This document shows, in pieces, positions 46,482-57,050 of a stretch of DNA of 64,000 nucleotides. The position numbers and the translations under genes were made by a program. Numbering within the stretch: the first letter of the stretch is position 1; each line of letters begins with the position of its first letter. This DNA is from Nageia nagi (Eukaryota > Pinophyta). The notes under the pieces are model-generated. The model was not told the DNA's origin and searched no databases. It saw nothing but the letters and a program-made list of their open reading frames with translations. The stretch is taken from assembly GCA_050084985.1 (NCBI GenBank), contig JBITNC010000001.1, positions 182,280,001-182,344,000 of the forward strand, written 5' to 3'.

Positions 46482-47610
46482 TGTAGACACTCAAAATAAA
46501 CCCTATCTTTAATTTAATAAATAAATAAATAAAACAAGTATTTTTCTAATATATATCACAGTAAAATAATTATAACTCCTTATAAAAGCATTAAATAAGA
46601 TTTAAAATTATATTATCGGATCAATCTTTTAGAACATATATAAAACAAGTGGTCTTATGACCCTTGTCATTAAAAAATGACCATAGAGCGACCACTCTAA
46701 TGTTAATATAAAATTGCTAAGTAATCGGTGACGATCCGATACGATCATCGATGATATCTCAGGATCGTTGACGATCCATGAATAGTTAAGCAATAGACAA
46801 ATCTAAGCCTAAAATAGCCTAATATGTATAATTTGTAATCATGGATACAGATGGAAGATAATAACACCTCAAAATTTAGTTCGGGAGGTTACTTGGAATC
46901 TTGTGACGCCAAAACAAATGAATGACAAAACTTGAAGCTTATAAATTGAAGCTCTATAGGTGAACAAAGTGGACCCAATTTTACTATAGCAAAGCTCTGT
47001 CGAAATCAAATCATGATATTATTAGCAAAAGATTGTAAGCTTGATCAATAGCAAATCTCATATCAATTATATTTCCATATTATGTTATTCATTTGCTGAT
47101 TCATATGTATGAGCAGGTATGCTTTTGATGTTTCGTTCATTTTCTATGTGCAGGGTCAATACAGAAAAAGAATGATAGAAGTAAGCATGAAAGATAACAA
47201 CAAGGAATAGACAAAAACATTTCAAAATTCTGTGAAAAGATTACTACAGTGCTTATAGATCCGATCATCGATGATTCAATGATCGATCGACGGTGATCCA
47301 CCAGATCAATAACAGAGGCCAAAAGTTTACAATGAGCACAATGATGGCATAGAGAATCCAGAGTCATGCTTCAATCGTTACTGATCCTCACTGATCATTG
47401 TCGATCCATTATCAACTATTACAGATCCACAACAATCATTGTCGATGCTGATTAAAAAGATCAATAAAAACTCACTTTTTGTATTCAAATACTTTAGACT
47501 ATAATATCATTATTATTATTGATGTGTATTATCGAATATGTTCATGATTAATTATGTTGAATGATTTATCTATCTAAATTGCATTTTAGGTTCATAATTT
47601 GATATACACA
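46482..47610 (+). repeat. Element 2 3' LTR
   Basis: 1129 bp partner of 32324-33453. The palindrome GGATCGTTGACGATCC is kept unchanged at 46762-46777, while the neighbouring CG motifs have each changed. TSD CATAG follows at 47611. Confidence 0.95.
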
Positions 47611-48313
47611 CATAGACATAAAATGCATGACCATCGATGGCCAACAAGGCTAGTGAGAGTTCACTCCCTTAAAAGATAAACCAATGATGTAGCTATAAGT
47701 AGATTGCTAACATTGACTCATTATTAATGGATGATGTAACTTAATATTCATCCATCTTATTTTCATTCAAGGTATTGCTAACACTTCATTGTAGGTATCT
47801 ACATCTTGAAGAACCAAAGAAAATACACATGATCCTATGCTATTAGCAGCATGTTCACTATTTTCACACCATCAATGGTGTGTATTTCGTTCACATTTCA
47901 TCATAGATAAAGTAGATCCCCTCTATTTCAAGGTACGTACATAAGTGAAAATGGTTCTTGAGTATTAGACACAATAGAATGATCAAATTCATTATTGAAA
48001 TAGCATAAGGGAAAAAAAGACATCTTCCATCTCCAACATTAGATATGGAACCATATAGGTAGCTAATAGTATAGTCATTTTCACATATACAAACAACAGA
48101 ATTCCTAGAGAAACACACTTATTTATATTTTTCCTTGGTTGCACCATTCGAGGATCTTTTCTAGGGCATCCAAGATAAAAGGGGGCAATAAAGGCTCCTC
48201 ATTTTCATCATCAACAATAAAGGGTTCAAAATTCTTGAAACATTTTCTTCTATACTTCTTATTTAGACATGTAATTTCATTACTTCAATCACACCTCCAA
48301 ACAGGGGCAAAAT
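47611..48313. other. Element 4 3' internal end
   Basis: Continuation of the ~190 bp repeat unit cut by element 2, then non-coding sequence ending in a polypurine tract, AACAGGGGCAAAA (48301-48313). A small dyad, ACACCATCAATGGTGT, lies near 47863. No gene seen. Confidence 0.65.
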
Positions 48314-48990
48314 GTAGATACCTAAAAATGAAATATTATTTATTAAATAATTCATTTTAGAGCCTCAATGATGTATTATGTAAAAAGGGGTAAAATTATA
48401 CCCAAATTCATGTAATTCATGTAATGGACCATTGTATCATGACTTAGGGGTCAACTCTTGTAATATAAGTGTTTATAAATAAATACATTAAAGGAAACAA
48501 AAAAGAGGGGGGGGGAGATCATCAAAAACTCATCCTTAAAGGATATCAAGGCTATAAGAAACTATAGAAGCCATGACAATACTAAAGACAAATGTAAAGA
48601 AAATGAGGAGGAAGGCCTAAGGGAGACCCTAGAAGATATCATATTTTCAATACATTAGTATCATTTCTAAAATCTTATTATGTATTTGTTATATTATGAA
48701 TATTTCATTTGAGCATCTTCATATCTTTTATTATACTTGGAATTTTACTTCTTTTAGGCTATTAGTGATGTACCTTATTCATGCCATTAATGACATGCTA
48801 ATGAATGAATGAATGTTTTCATTTAGTGTATGATCTTATTAATTAATTAAACATATGATTGGGATAAAATGAACATGTATGCATTTTAATCATTATTACC
48901 ATATTTCATATATATTACCAATAAATTAAAGTAGTCCAAATAGTGCATTAATTGATCCCCTTTATTATTTATACATTATTTTAGGTCTAT
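48314..48990 (+). repeat. Element 4 3' LTR (right end uncertain)
   Basis: TGTAGATACCTAAAAATGAA directly follows a polypurine tract, the hallmark of a 3' LTR start. The first ~48 bp match the minus-strand LTR start at 52418. A TATA-like GTTTATAAAT lies at 48471-48480 and a run of ten G near 48508. No partner LTR is seen, so the end is a guess, set where PPR-derived sequence resumes. Confidence 0.65.
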
Positions 48991-50209
48991 AATGGGTATT
49001 TTGGTACTTGAACTCAATCATAGTGAGCTTAATTAAGATGCTAGCCATGGACTCCTTAAGAATGGTCCAATGGAACACATCCATATGTTTATATATGCAA
49101 GTAGAACATATACAAAGGTGTCTCATGCTATTACAGTTTAATTCTTTGCATGATATATTCTATGCTTTGTAAAAGCCCTTTTTTATTTCTCATTAAAAGA
49201 ATGAGAAACAAAAAAGGGATTTTTCAAAGCATAGAATATAGCCTTCATGACCTTCTTGAAAGAGATTGATTCAAGTTATGAAAAGTTACTTTCCTTCTCC
49301 AAGCTAGTTTTTGGATAATATGATACTATATTTAAATTATTTCATATCACATCATGCATCTTATAAAATAATTCTTGGGCCTTGTGTATTGTTTCATATT
49401 TTGCATACATGTCTATAACAGAAATTAGAACAATAACATATTCAAGGAAAAACCATTTTCAACTACTCGTTGATAGATATTCATACCTTCTTCTAGAGCT
49501 CCCATTTTGTATACATATACTATATGTATACATATATTTATAATAACACATACAAATATTTATATATGCAAGTAAAATAGATACAAAGGTTTTTTATGCT
49601 ATTAAATTTTTGTTTGACTATATTTTATGTTTTGGTGAAAGCCTTTTTCTATTTCTTATTCAAATAATGAGAAATAGAAACAATGGTTCCTTGTTGAGCA
49701 TACAATATATCCTAAAAGACCTTGAAAAGTATTGAAATTATACTTGCATCATGCATCTTGTTAAACAATTCTCAGGCACTGTGTTTCTTACCAAGTTAAC
49801 ACTTTTGTATTGGTTTTTGATAGTTTAAAAATTTCTATGTTGAACAATTGCTTTCCTTCTCCAAGCCAATTTTTGGATCATATGGTACTATATTTAAATA
49901 TTTTCACATCACATCATGAATCTTATGAAGTAATTATTCGGCCTTGTGTATTATTTCACATTTTACATACATGTTTATTAGGGTAGTAAGAACCATAATA
50001 TTTATGGTAAAATCATTTTCAACTACTCTTTGATAGGTGTCCATACATTCTTCTAGAGCTCCCATTTTGCATACATATCTTTTTAGGAGTTCAAAACCAT
50101 AACATTCAATTTAGAAAGGACTAAGTATACACATACTCAATTCAAGGTTTATGGGTATTTGGCACTTGAAGTCAATCATAGTTACCTAAATTATGATGTT
50201 GGCCATGGA

Positions 50210-50212
<3 letters not shown>
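48991..50212 (-). pseudogene. PPR-derived debris, second block (antisense)
   Basis: Reverse-strand PPR fragments again. At about 49505-49440 one reads GALEEGMNIYQRVVENGFS, and in another frame at about 49430-49370 IDMYAKYETIHKAQELFYKM, matching the PPR landmarks 'G-x-x-I-H-x-x-V' and 'D-M-Y-A-K-C-G-x-I-x-x-A-x-x-L-F-D-K-M'. A further copy of the first motif lies at about 50070-50000. The GGGTATTTTGGTAC phrase of the ~108 bp array recurs at 49000 and 50150. Two hairpin sequences are embedded. Nothing is translatable over any length. Confidence 0.7.
49154..49240. repeat. Near-perfect 87 bp hairpin
   Basis: Arms 49154-49194 and 49200-49240 are 41 bp each with three mismatches, separated by AAAAG. 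A decayed version lies at about 49616-49708 within the next PPR-derived unit, and a trace at 5030-5105. Confidence 0.85.
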
Positions 50213-50289
<77 letters not shown>

Positions 50290-50301
50290 TATATATATAT
50301 A
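50213..50301. repeat. Compound AT/ATAC/AC microsatellite
   Basis: (AT)n, then (ATAC)n, (AC)n and (AT)n in succession, about 90 bp. Confidence 0.97.
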
Positions 50302-50414
50302 GAAAATGTTCTAAATGCACCATATGTTCATAATCAAGTGTATAAAATGATCCAAATGCACTAATATATGATATGAAATGATTTGATTATATCATATTGG
50401 TATGAAATGATGTT

Positions 50415-51455
50415 ATTGTACATGAGTAATAAATCAAAGAACTATTTTTCTACAATATAATATTGAAGCATATATAAAAAATATGGCATCAAATGATCAT
50501 GATAAATAAGGTACCTTCATCAAATCTACATCCAAATAAAACAATATGAATCACACATCAATCATTGTATCATACCATAATAAAATAATATCACCAATGG
50601 CCTAATAACATGATACTAATGGCATGAAAGATGCAAATCCATACATAGAAATTGAAATATGTGAGAGCAATATGGAGGATATAGAAAATCTATGAATAGG
50701 TAATGTTATGAAATACCTTTGTTTTACCAAATTAATTGATATTGTAAGTTCTAATCTCTCTCTCAAGATATTTAATGATATGGATCAATATATTTTTATG
50801 TTGCCTTTGATATTCTTTTATAGCAACATTTTGATCCTCTTTGATTCTTGGGATCATTACCTTTTACATTATTTGTGTCATCTCTTTTGATATTTGACAT
50901 CTCTTATATTGTACTATGGTCCATTACATTTATTACATTGCCTTGGGTATATTTTAAGCCTCTTTACAATAAATATTCCTAGATTCTATAAAATGAATTA
51001 TGTAAAAGGTAATGATCCCAAGAATCAAAGAGGATCAACATGTTTCTATAAAATAATATCAAAAGTAACATAAAAATATATTGGTCAATATCAATAAAGA
51101 TCCTAAGAGAGAGATTGGAATATGCAATATCAGTTGATTTGATAAAATAAAGGTCTTTTGTAACATTGCCTATTTATATATTTGCTACAATCTCTATATT
51201 ATTCTTATACATTTCAATTTCTATATGTGGATCTACATATTTCATGTTTTTAGTAGCATGCTATCAAGCCATTGGTGTTATTTGTTTATTATGGTATGAT
51301 ACTATGATAAATATATGATTCTTATTATTTCATTTGGATGCAGATATAATGAAGGTACCTTATTTATCATGATCATTTGATGCCATATTTATGATATATG
51401 CTTCAATATTATATAGTACATAAATAGTGCTTCAATTTATTATTCATACAATATT
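50415..51455. repeat. Large inverted repeat of two LTR copies
   Basis: Left arm about 50415-50872 and right arm about 50998-51455, imperfectly complementary over ~450 bp (roughly 80-85% by eye), loop ~125 bp. Matching phrases include GTACCTTATTTATCATGATC (right, 51355) and its complement near 50504, and GGTAATGATCCCAAGAATC (right, 51007) and its complement near 50845. The loop carries TTCTATAAAATGAATTA, also found in the minus-strand LTR start at 52380. The right arm is followed by a primer-binding-site-like string and gag. So the arms are probably two truncated LTRs in opposite orientation. Confidence 0.8.
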
Positions 51456-51479
51456 TTTAGTCTACATTTTTGTGAACCT

Positions 51480-52318
51480 AACTATTTAGATTAATATTTC
51501 CTTACTCGTGAGATCTTGCAAGATTTTTGTAAATGGTTAACACTATTAGTAGTGAGCATAGACTATTGTTATGCTATTAGAAACATGAAAAATGGAGAAA
51601 ATTGTAATGAAATTAGAAAAATTAGTGGAAGATCTAGCCAAGAAAGTGTCTTTAATGTACATTTACAGTAGTATTTCATAATTAATTCTAGATCTAGTAA
51701 TAGCTGTAATTTTATCCAATCTTGAGACTTATAAGAGATCCCAAAAAAAGAGGAAGATTATGATGGTATATTCACCACATCCTTATCTAATGATATCCAC
51801 AACTATCCTCTACCATCTGATCACAAGGCCACCAAGTTCAAGATGTTTAGTGGTGAACAGGATCCAAGGAAATATCTTATTAGCTTTTAGAAGTGCTTGT
51901 TGAAACTAGGATTAGAGGAGAAGTTGATGGTAAAGTTTTTTCCAAGGATTATAAAAGGTGATGTCAACCAATGGTTCTACAATTTTCTGGGGGGGATCCA
52001 TAGATTCATTTAACTCATTGGTACAAATATTTATAAGTCAATACAAACATAATATCAAATAGCAAGGAGAAGTTATAAAATTATGTGCAATGCACCAAGG
52101 AAGAAATTAAATCCTAGAGAGGTATATTTTGAGATTCAAAAAAGTATGATAATCTATTTGTAGCAAATTGGATGAGAGTGAAATTTATGGTATATTTAGA
52201 GATTCTATTTTGCTAGTCATTAATTTGCATGCTCTAATTGATAAGGGTATTGGATTTGGGATATTAGTAAAAATTATTGTAAGAAAAGAAATGTTTACTT
52301 GATTTAGGAGATTTGATT
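51480..52318 (+). pseudogene. Gag relic of a gypsy element
   Basis: Follows an LTR-like arm and a weak primer-binding site (TTGTGAACCTAAC near 51475). Around 51820-51990 one reads SDHKATKFKMFSGEQDPRKY, then LMVKFFPRIIKGDVNQWFYNFL, the signature of the retrotransposon gag domain (G-x-x-D-P-x-x-x-L, then F-P-x-S-L-x-G-x-A-x-x-W-F). Stops follow every 20-60 codons. Downstream it ends against the inverted LTR start of element 5, so pol is missing. Confidence 0.7.
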
Positions 52319-52418
52319 ACATTACATTTGGTATATTTTATCCCTCTTTAAATAAATATTCCTTAATTCTATAAAATGAATTATTTAATAAATAATAATT
52401 CATTTTTAGGCATCTACA
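52319..52418 (-). repeat. Start of element 5 3' LTR
   Basis: On the minus strand this begins TGTAGATGCCTAAAAATGAA, like the element 4 LTR at 48314, and the sequence before it (CTTCAATCACA) also matches that before 48314. The polypurine tract itself has been deleted. Only ~100 bp remain before the gag relic. Confidence 0.7.
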
Positions 52419-52859
52419 TTATATGTGATTGAAGAAATGAGATTATATATCTAAAGAAGTATAAAATAATTTTTTTAAAATCTCCATATAGTATTGCCAT
52501 TTGATGATGATGATGAGTGTCCTTATCTTCCTCCATTTAGCATGGTTTCCCCAAGAAAGCCCCTTGAGTGGTGTAGCCAATACAAAACTTGAAGAACTGC
52601 ATCCTTTTTTCCCTTAGACTATTCAATAATGAATTTGGCCATCCCTTAATTTTTGATACTCAATAATATGATGCTCTCATGTCCATGCCTTGACACAGAA
52701 GTGGTCCTTTGGTATCAACTCTCAATTCTATGTTATGAATATTATTAACAACATGGTAATAATATGGTACACTATTAATAACATGAAGTATACTTTATTT
52801 AGTATTCTTATTTTGATGTAGCTACCTATAAAAAGTATTATATGTACCTTGTATGAAAA

Positions 52860-53225
52860 TATTTTAGATGCATAATGAGTTGTATCATGCATTGATGATG
52901 ATTCAATGATAGCAATCTAAATATAGTTTCATCATCAATTTATCTTTTAAGTGAATGAATTCTTATTAGCTATAAAAATGGCTATCGATGGTCATACATT
53001 TTATGTATATGACTCTAAGATATTATGCTTTGTATGGTTCAAAGAAAAAACCATGTGGATACACAACAAGTTGTATCATCCATTGAATATGAATCAATAT
53101 CAACATCTTGTTCATGGTTGTAGTACCAATTTAAGTTTTAAGTGAGTGACTTCTCACTATCCATATCAATGGCCATCATCAATCTAGCATTTTTATGTCC
53201 ATGGTCCAAAGACATTAGACTATAA
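52860..53225 (+). repeat. ~190 bp-type repeat of element 5
   Basis: About two units of the repeat seen at 31736-32323, in opposite orientation. The plus strand has an open stretch of 64 codons (52951-53142) with MAIDGHTFYVYDSK and LCFVWFKEKTMWIHNKL, antisense to element 5. No family recognised. Confidence 0.75.
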
Positions 53226-53484
53226 TTTTTTTTCACATTAACAATGGCATACATATAGTAATGCATGTTGTTAACAACATCTTAAAAATCAAATAAATTT
53301 TAGAAATAAAAATAGAACATAAAATACATGTACCTTATGTAAAATATGCACTATTTTGGAAGGTATGGAGCCACCATTTTATGTAAAAAAATATTTAATA
53401 TGAATGGAATTAAAGGTTTTGTGTTCTTCTCTACCATACATGGATGATAACTTGTAATCTCTTGATTTTGTTACATAAATGATA

Positions 53485-54620
53485 ACAAATGGGCCTATCT
53501 AATTAGTTCAAAATTTCCCTTTATTTCATTATTTACAACTATTATGTTGATGTTTTCTTTCAACACCAAGTATCCTATTTTGAACTCCATTGATTTGATA
53601 TTCTTACCAAATACCCTCTTTAGCTTTGCATGGTATACCTTTTGATTCTCAATTTCCTTGATTCTATTTTCATCAAGTGCTTCCAACTGTTGTAATCAAG
53701 CTTTCCTTACTTTTGCATCTGATATATCTTCTTGTAGTGAAATTCTCAAGGATGGTAACTCCAATTCTAATGGTACAACAAATTTATCTCCATAAACTAA
53801 TGAAAATGTTGTTACCATAGTGGTTGTTCTAATACATGTTCAATATGCCCAAAATACATAAGGTAACTATTCATACCAATCTACTTTATGCTTATCCCAT
53901 GTTTTTGACAAAATGTTCTTTATGGTTTTATTTTATGCTTCCATTTGGCCATTCCCTTGAGGATAATATAGTGAAGAAAATGTTTGAGAAATATAAAACT
54001 TTTTGCAAAAGGATTTCATTTTCTTACCTTTAAATTTTTTTCCATTATCTATGATCAATCTTTATGGTACTCTAAACCTTATGATGATATTTTCAATCAA
54101 GAAAGCAATGATTTTATCATGTGTTACTAATTTCATTGGAATGGCCTCAACCCACTTTTGAGTAAATTCTATAGTTGTGATAATGAATTTATGACCTTCC
54201 CTTGAATGTGGATTGATAAGCCCAATAAAGTCTATGCCCCATGTTGTAAATGGCAATGGTGAAATTATGGAGTTGAACTCTTGAGTTGGTTATTTTTCTA
54301 AATTTGCATGTTTTTGATATTATAAAAAATTCTTAACATGATTTTTACAATCCTCCTCCTTTTTTGGCCAATAGTAACAAATTCACAAAATCTTAGTGTA
54401 TAATTCTTTTGCAAAGAAATAGCCTCCATGCAACCCATCATGTGCTTGTTCTAATGCTATTTCTATTTCATATTGTGTTAGACATCTCAAAAGAGCACTA
54501 TTAAATGAACTTCTATACAAAACTTCATCAATAATCACATACTTGATAGTTGTGTTTTTTAATCTAACTTTTTCATTTCTTTCAAAACTTGATAGAACTA
54601 TTTCATATTTCAAATAATTA
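53485..54620 (-). pseudogene. Element 5 integrase
   Basis: Runs from 54613 downward. The zinc-binding region, about 54613-54383, includes YRSSFNSALLRCLTQYE and then AHDGLHGGYFFAKELY, with the H-x-G-x-x-G-G-H-x-x-A family pattern slightly changed. The core domain at 54256-54062 has TTWGIDFIGLINPHSREGHK, carrying the first catalytic Asp (G-x-D-F-x-G), and then FTQKWVEAIP. A C-terminal region at 53686-53495 has ALDENRIKEIENQKVYHAKL and GYLVLKENI. Frame changes and stops occur throughout. Integrase inserts the cDNA into the chromosome. This is the only Tat-like integrase visible here. Confidence 0.82.
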
Positions 54621-54969
54621 TAAATATCAACATATGATTTTTCATAATCATATGTTAGATCAAGGGAGAATACATGTACTTTTTCTATGTGATTAGGTAA
54701 GAAGGTGTACTTAGATTTCTGATGATGATAATAGTTTCTTCATATTATATTTCAATTGGTGCTAATGAAGTTGTACTTACCATTGCATTTGCATCCTTGT
54801 TATTAGTCCTTGAAATATTCTAAATAGTGTACCTCTCAAACTCATCAAGCAATTCAACAACTACTATCTTATATGGCTTCAACTTTTCAGTTTTTGTATT
54901 ATATGTATCATTAAATTGATTTACAATAAGTTGTGAATCACCATAGATATCTAAATCTTTTTTTTTCAA

Positions 54970-55740
54970 AGACATAGCTACTTTAAATCCAAAATCAAAG
55001 CTTCATATTTCACCATGTTGTTAGTGCAATAAAAGCCAAGCTTATATGCCATAAGAATTACTTCATTAAAAGGTGACACTAGAACAATACTTTCCCCTAC
55101 TCTATAAGTGCATTTTGATCTATAAAAATACAAAGTATAGGCTATAGGTTCATCTTCAATGTAGCACACAAACTCATCTATGATCAGCATCTCTTCACCA
55201 TCACATAATTGACATCATTTAAGTAATGTTGCATGTTGTTTACAACATGAGTTCACATCATGTTCATCTAGGAATTCTTCATGCACTTTTGTATCAATGT
55301 TCTAGGGAAATTTTGCTATCATGTATGCAATTACCTATCCTTTTACAAATTTTTGCTTTACCATATTGATGTCAAACTCTTGCAACAACATCAGCCACTT
55401 AGCTACCCTTCCTAAAAAATGTTACTTTGCTACAAGATATTTTAGTGGGTTAACAAGGCTAACAACATATGTAGTACAATATAAAATATAATACCTTAGT
55501 TTTTATGTAACAAAATAATACCAAATCAAAGCCTTTTTATGGTTTTATATATTGTCTCATAATCAATGAATTTTATGAAGATAGTATATTGTCCTTTATT
55601 TATTGTCAACATCTTTCTGATACAACATTACCCCAAAGGCATATAATGTGGTTGATATGTAAAGATATGCTAATTTTGAAAATCCATGGGCACTAAGATA
55701 GGAGGATTTAATAAATACTATTTTATATCTTCAAATACCT
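54970..55740 (-). pseudogene. Element 5 RNase H region
   Basis: Between RT and integrase. The first RNase H (about 55740-55250) is heavily decayed. The second, 55190-54978, reads AYTLYFYRSKCTYRVGESIV and YKLGFYCTNNMVKYEALILD, matching the archaeal-type RNase H of Tat elements (W-x-L-Y-F-D-G-S, then C-T-N-N-x-A-E-Y-E-A-L-I-L-G-L). The first catalytic Asp (F-D-G-S) is replaced by Tyr (FYRS). It continues below 54978 in other frames. Confidence 0.75.
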
Positions 55741-55741
55741 T

Positions 55742-56510
55742 TTAAAACTTATCATCACATACAAACTTGACATCCTTTTTTAGTAAATGAGTAAATGGCC
55801 TACATTTATCCCCAAGTTGAGAAATGAACCTTCTTACCAAATTTATCTTCCCTTGAAGACTTCTTAGTTGTTTGATGTTCTTTGCAGTTGGCATAATCAC
55901 TAAGGGTTTTACCTTCTTGGGATCCATCTCAATTCCCTTTTTTGAGATCCTAAAACTAAGAAACTTTCCTAAAGTAACACTAAAAGCACACTTTTGAGGT
56001 TTTAATCTAAGATTATACTTTTTATGAATGTGAAATACCTCTTCAAGAAGCTTCATATGGTCTTGGCCTTGCTTTGATTTGACCAAAATGTCATCAAAAT
56101 AAACCTCCACTAATTTATGAATATGCTAATGCAACATGGACACCATAGCTCTTTGATAAGTAGCACCTACATTTTTTAGTCCAAATGCCATAACCTTCAA
56201 AAAAAAAATTTCCCAAGGTGTAGTAATAGCAATCTTATGTTGATCTACCATATTGATTAGAATTTGATTAGAAACACCATCCATAAAAGATAAAGTATCA
56301 TGACCAATAATAATTTCTACAATCATATCAATGTTTGGTAATGGAAAATAATATTTTGGATAAGCATTATTGATATAACAAAAAAAGGGATCTAAACTAG
56401 GCATATTAACATAAGACCATGCAAAATTCTTATGATTTTTAATAAATTTATTCTTGTACCTTTCTTGTTGAGCTTTTGTAAAGGAATATCCAACTTTGAT
56501 CAACCTTTCC
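55742..56510 (-). pseudogene. Element 5 reverse transcriptase
   Basis: Two pieces. The first, 56503-56126, has NFAWSYVNMPSLDP, then jumps to YPKYYFPLPNIDMIVEIIIG. About 85 residues normally between them, including the SNIVPVxKKxGKxRxCxDFRDLN part, are missing as one deletion. LSFMDGVSNQI and VMAFGLKNVGATYQRAM follow. The second piece, 56110-55742, has the catalytic box as VYFDDILVKSKQG, NLRLKPQKCAFSVTLGKFL and IKQLRSLQGKINLVRRFISQ. Catalytic Asps are intact but the deletion removes essential RT structure. Confidence 0.87.
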
Positions 56511-56639
56511 TCATCACTTGTCCCAATATTGACATCTCTAGTTCTTAAGCTTGGAATGCCAATTTATCCTTTTGCTACAATAATGATGGTAACTCTTCCA
56601 ATACTTAAATATCACTTGTATCATCATATTCTTAATGAA

Positions 56640-57050
56640 CCTAAAACACTTCATTAAAATTCATCTCTTATCTAAAATACCCATATTCACTAAAAATGTA
56701 ATTTGTTTGCCTTTTTTCATTTGACTTAGGCAATTTTGAATGTTCCCCTATGTATTCTAAGATATCATCATCAATATTGAAGCAATCAAATTCAAATGGT
56801 ATAGTATCATCAATCCATAAATCTTTATCAATATCATTAGAAATATTAATCAAATTTCACTCTTTTATAAACTTGACAGGTCCCATTATTTGTTTTGTAT
56901 TTTGATCACTACCCAATCCATTCTTAATTATTTGAGCTCCTAATGTAGTAGGAAAAGAAGACATACCCTATTCTAATTTTCCTAAACCCCTTTCTTTATA
57001 CTTGCAATTTTATATCATGTATTTATGAACAAAATGAGATGGAAAAATTT
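56640..57050 (-). pseudogene. Element 5 pre-RT linker
   Basis: Includes a weak G-patch-like stretch (KGFRKI, near 56980, in one frame) and, at 56853-56668, MINISNDIDKDLWIDDTIPF, then FDCFNIDDDILEYIGEH, an acidic region equivalent to the pre-RT linkers of elements 1 and 2. Low conservation. Confidence 0.45.

Larger units (their letters stand above)
32324..47610 (+). mobile_element. Element 2: Tat-like gypsy, integrase-less
   Basis: A 15,287 bp relative of element 1 with LTRs of 1130 and 1129 bp (about 95% identical by eye) and 5 bp TSDs CATAG (32319-32323 and 47611-47615). It inserted inside a ~190 bp repeat unit, which confirms both ends. Order matches element 1: primer-binding site at 33457, repeated leader, gag, protease, RT, a first RNase H cut short, A-rich repeat, non-coding 3' region, antisense PMD gene, polypurine tract. 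Internal coding sequence is roughly 85-90% identical to element 1, whereas the LTRs resemble those of element 1 only in patches. Integrase and most RNase H are absent; stops and at least one frameshift disable the rest. Confidence 0.93.
52319..57050 (-). mobile_element. Element 5: minus-strand Tat-like gypsy relic
   Basis: Reads right to left: G-patch-like linker (about 57000-56870), RT (56503-55742), RNase H region, second RNase H (55190-54978), integrase (about 54613-53490), a ~190 bp-type antisense repeat (53220-52860), and the beginning of a 3' LTR whose first base is 52418 (TGTAGATGCCTAAAAATG). The LTR is cut after ~100 bp. Gag and 5' LTR are not seen; element 6 begins nearby. The order is canonical for Ty3/gypsy, and it shows what elements 1 and 2 have lost. 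Confidence 0.8.

Noticed and set aside
53836-54033. 65-codon plus-strand frame
   Set aside because: Shadow of the element 5 integrase core on the minus strand.
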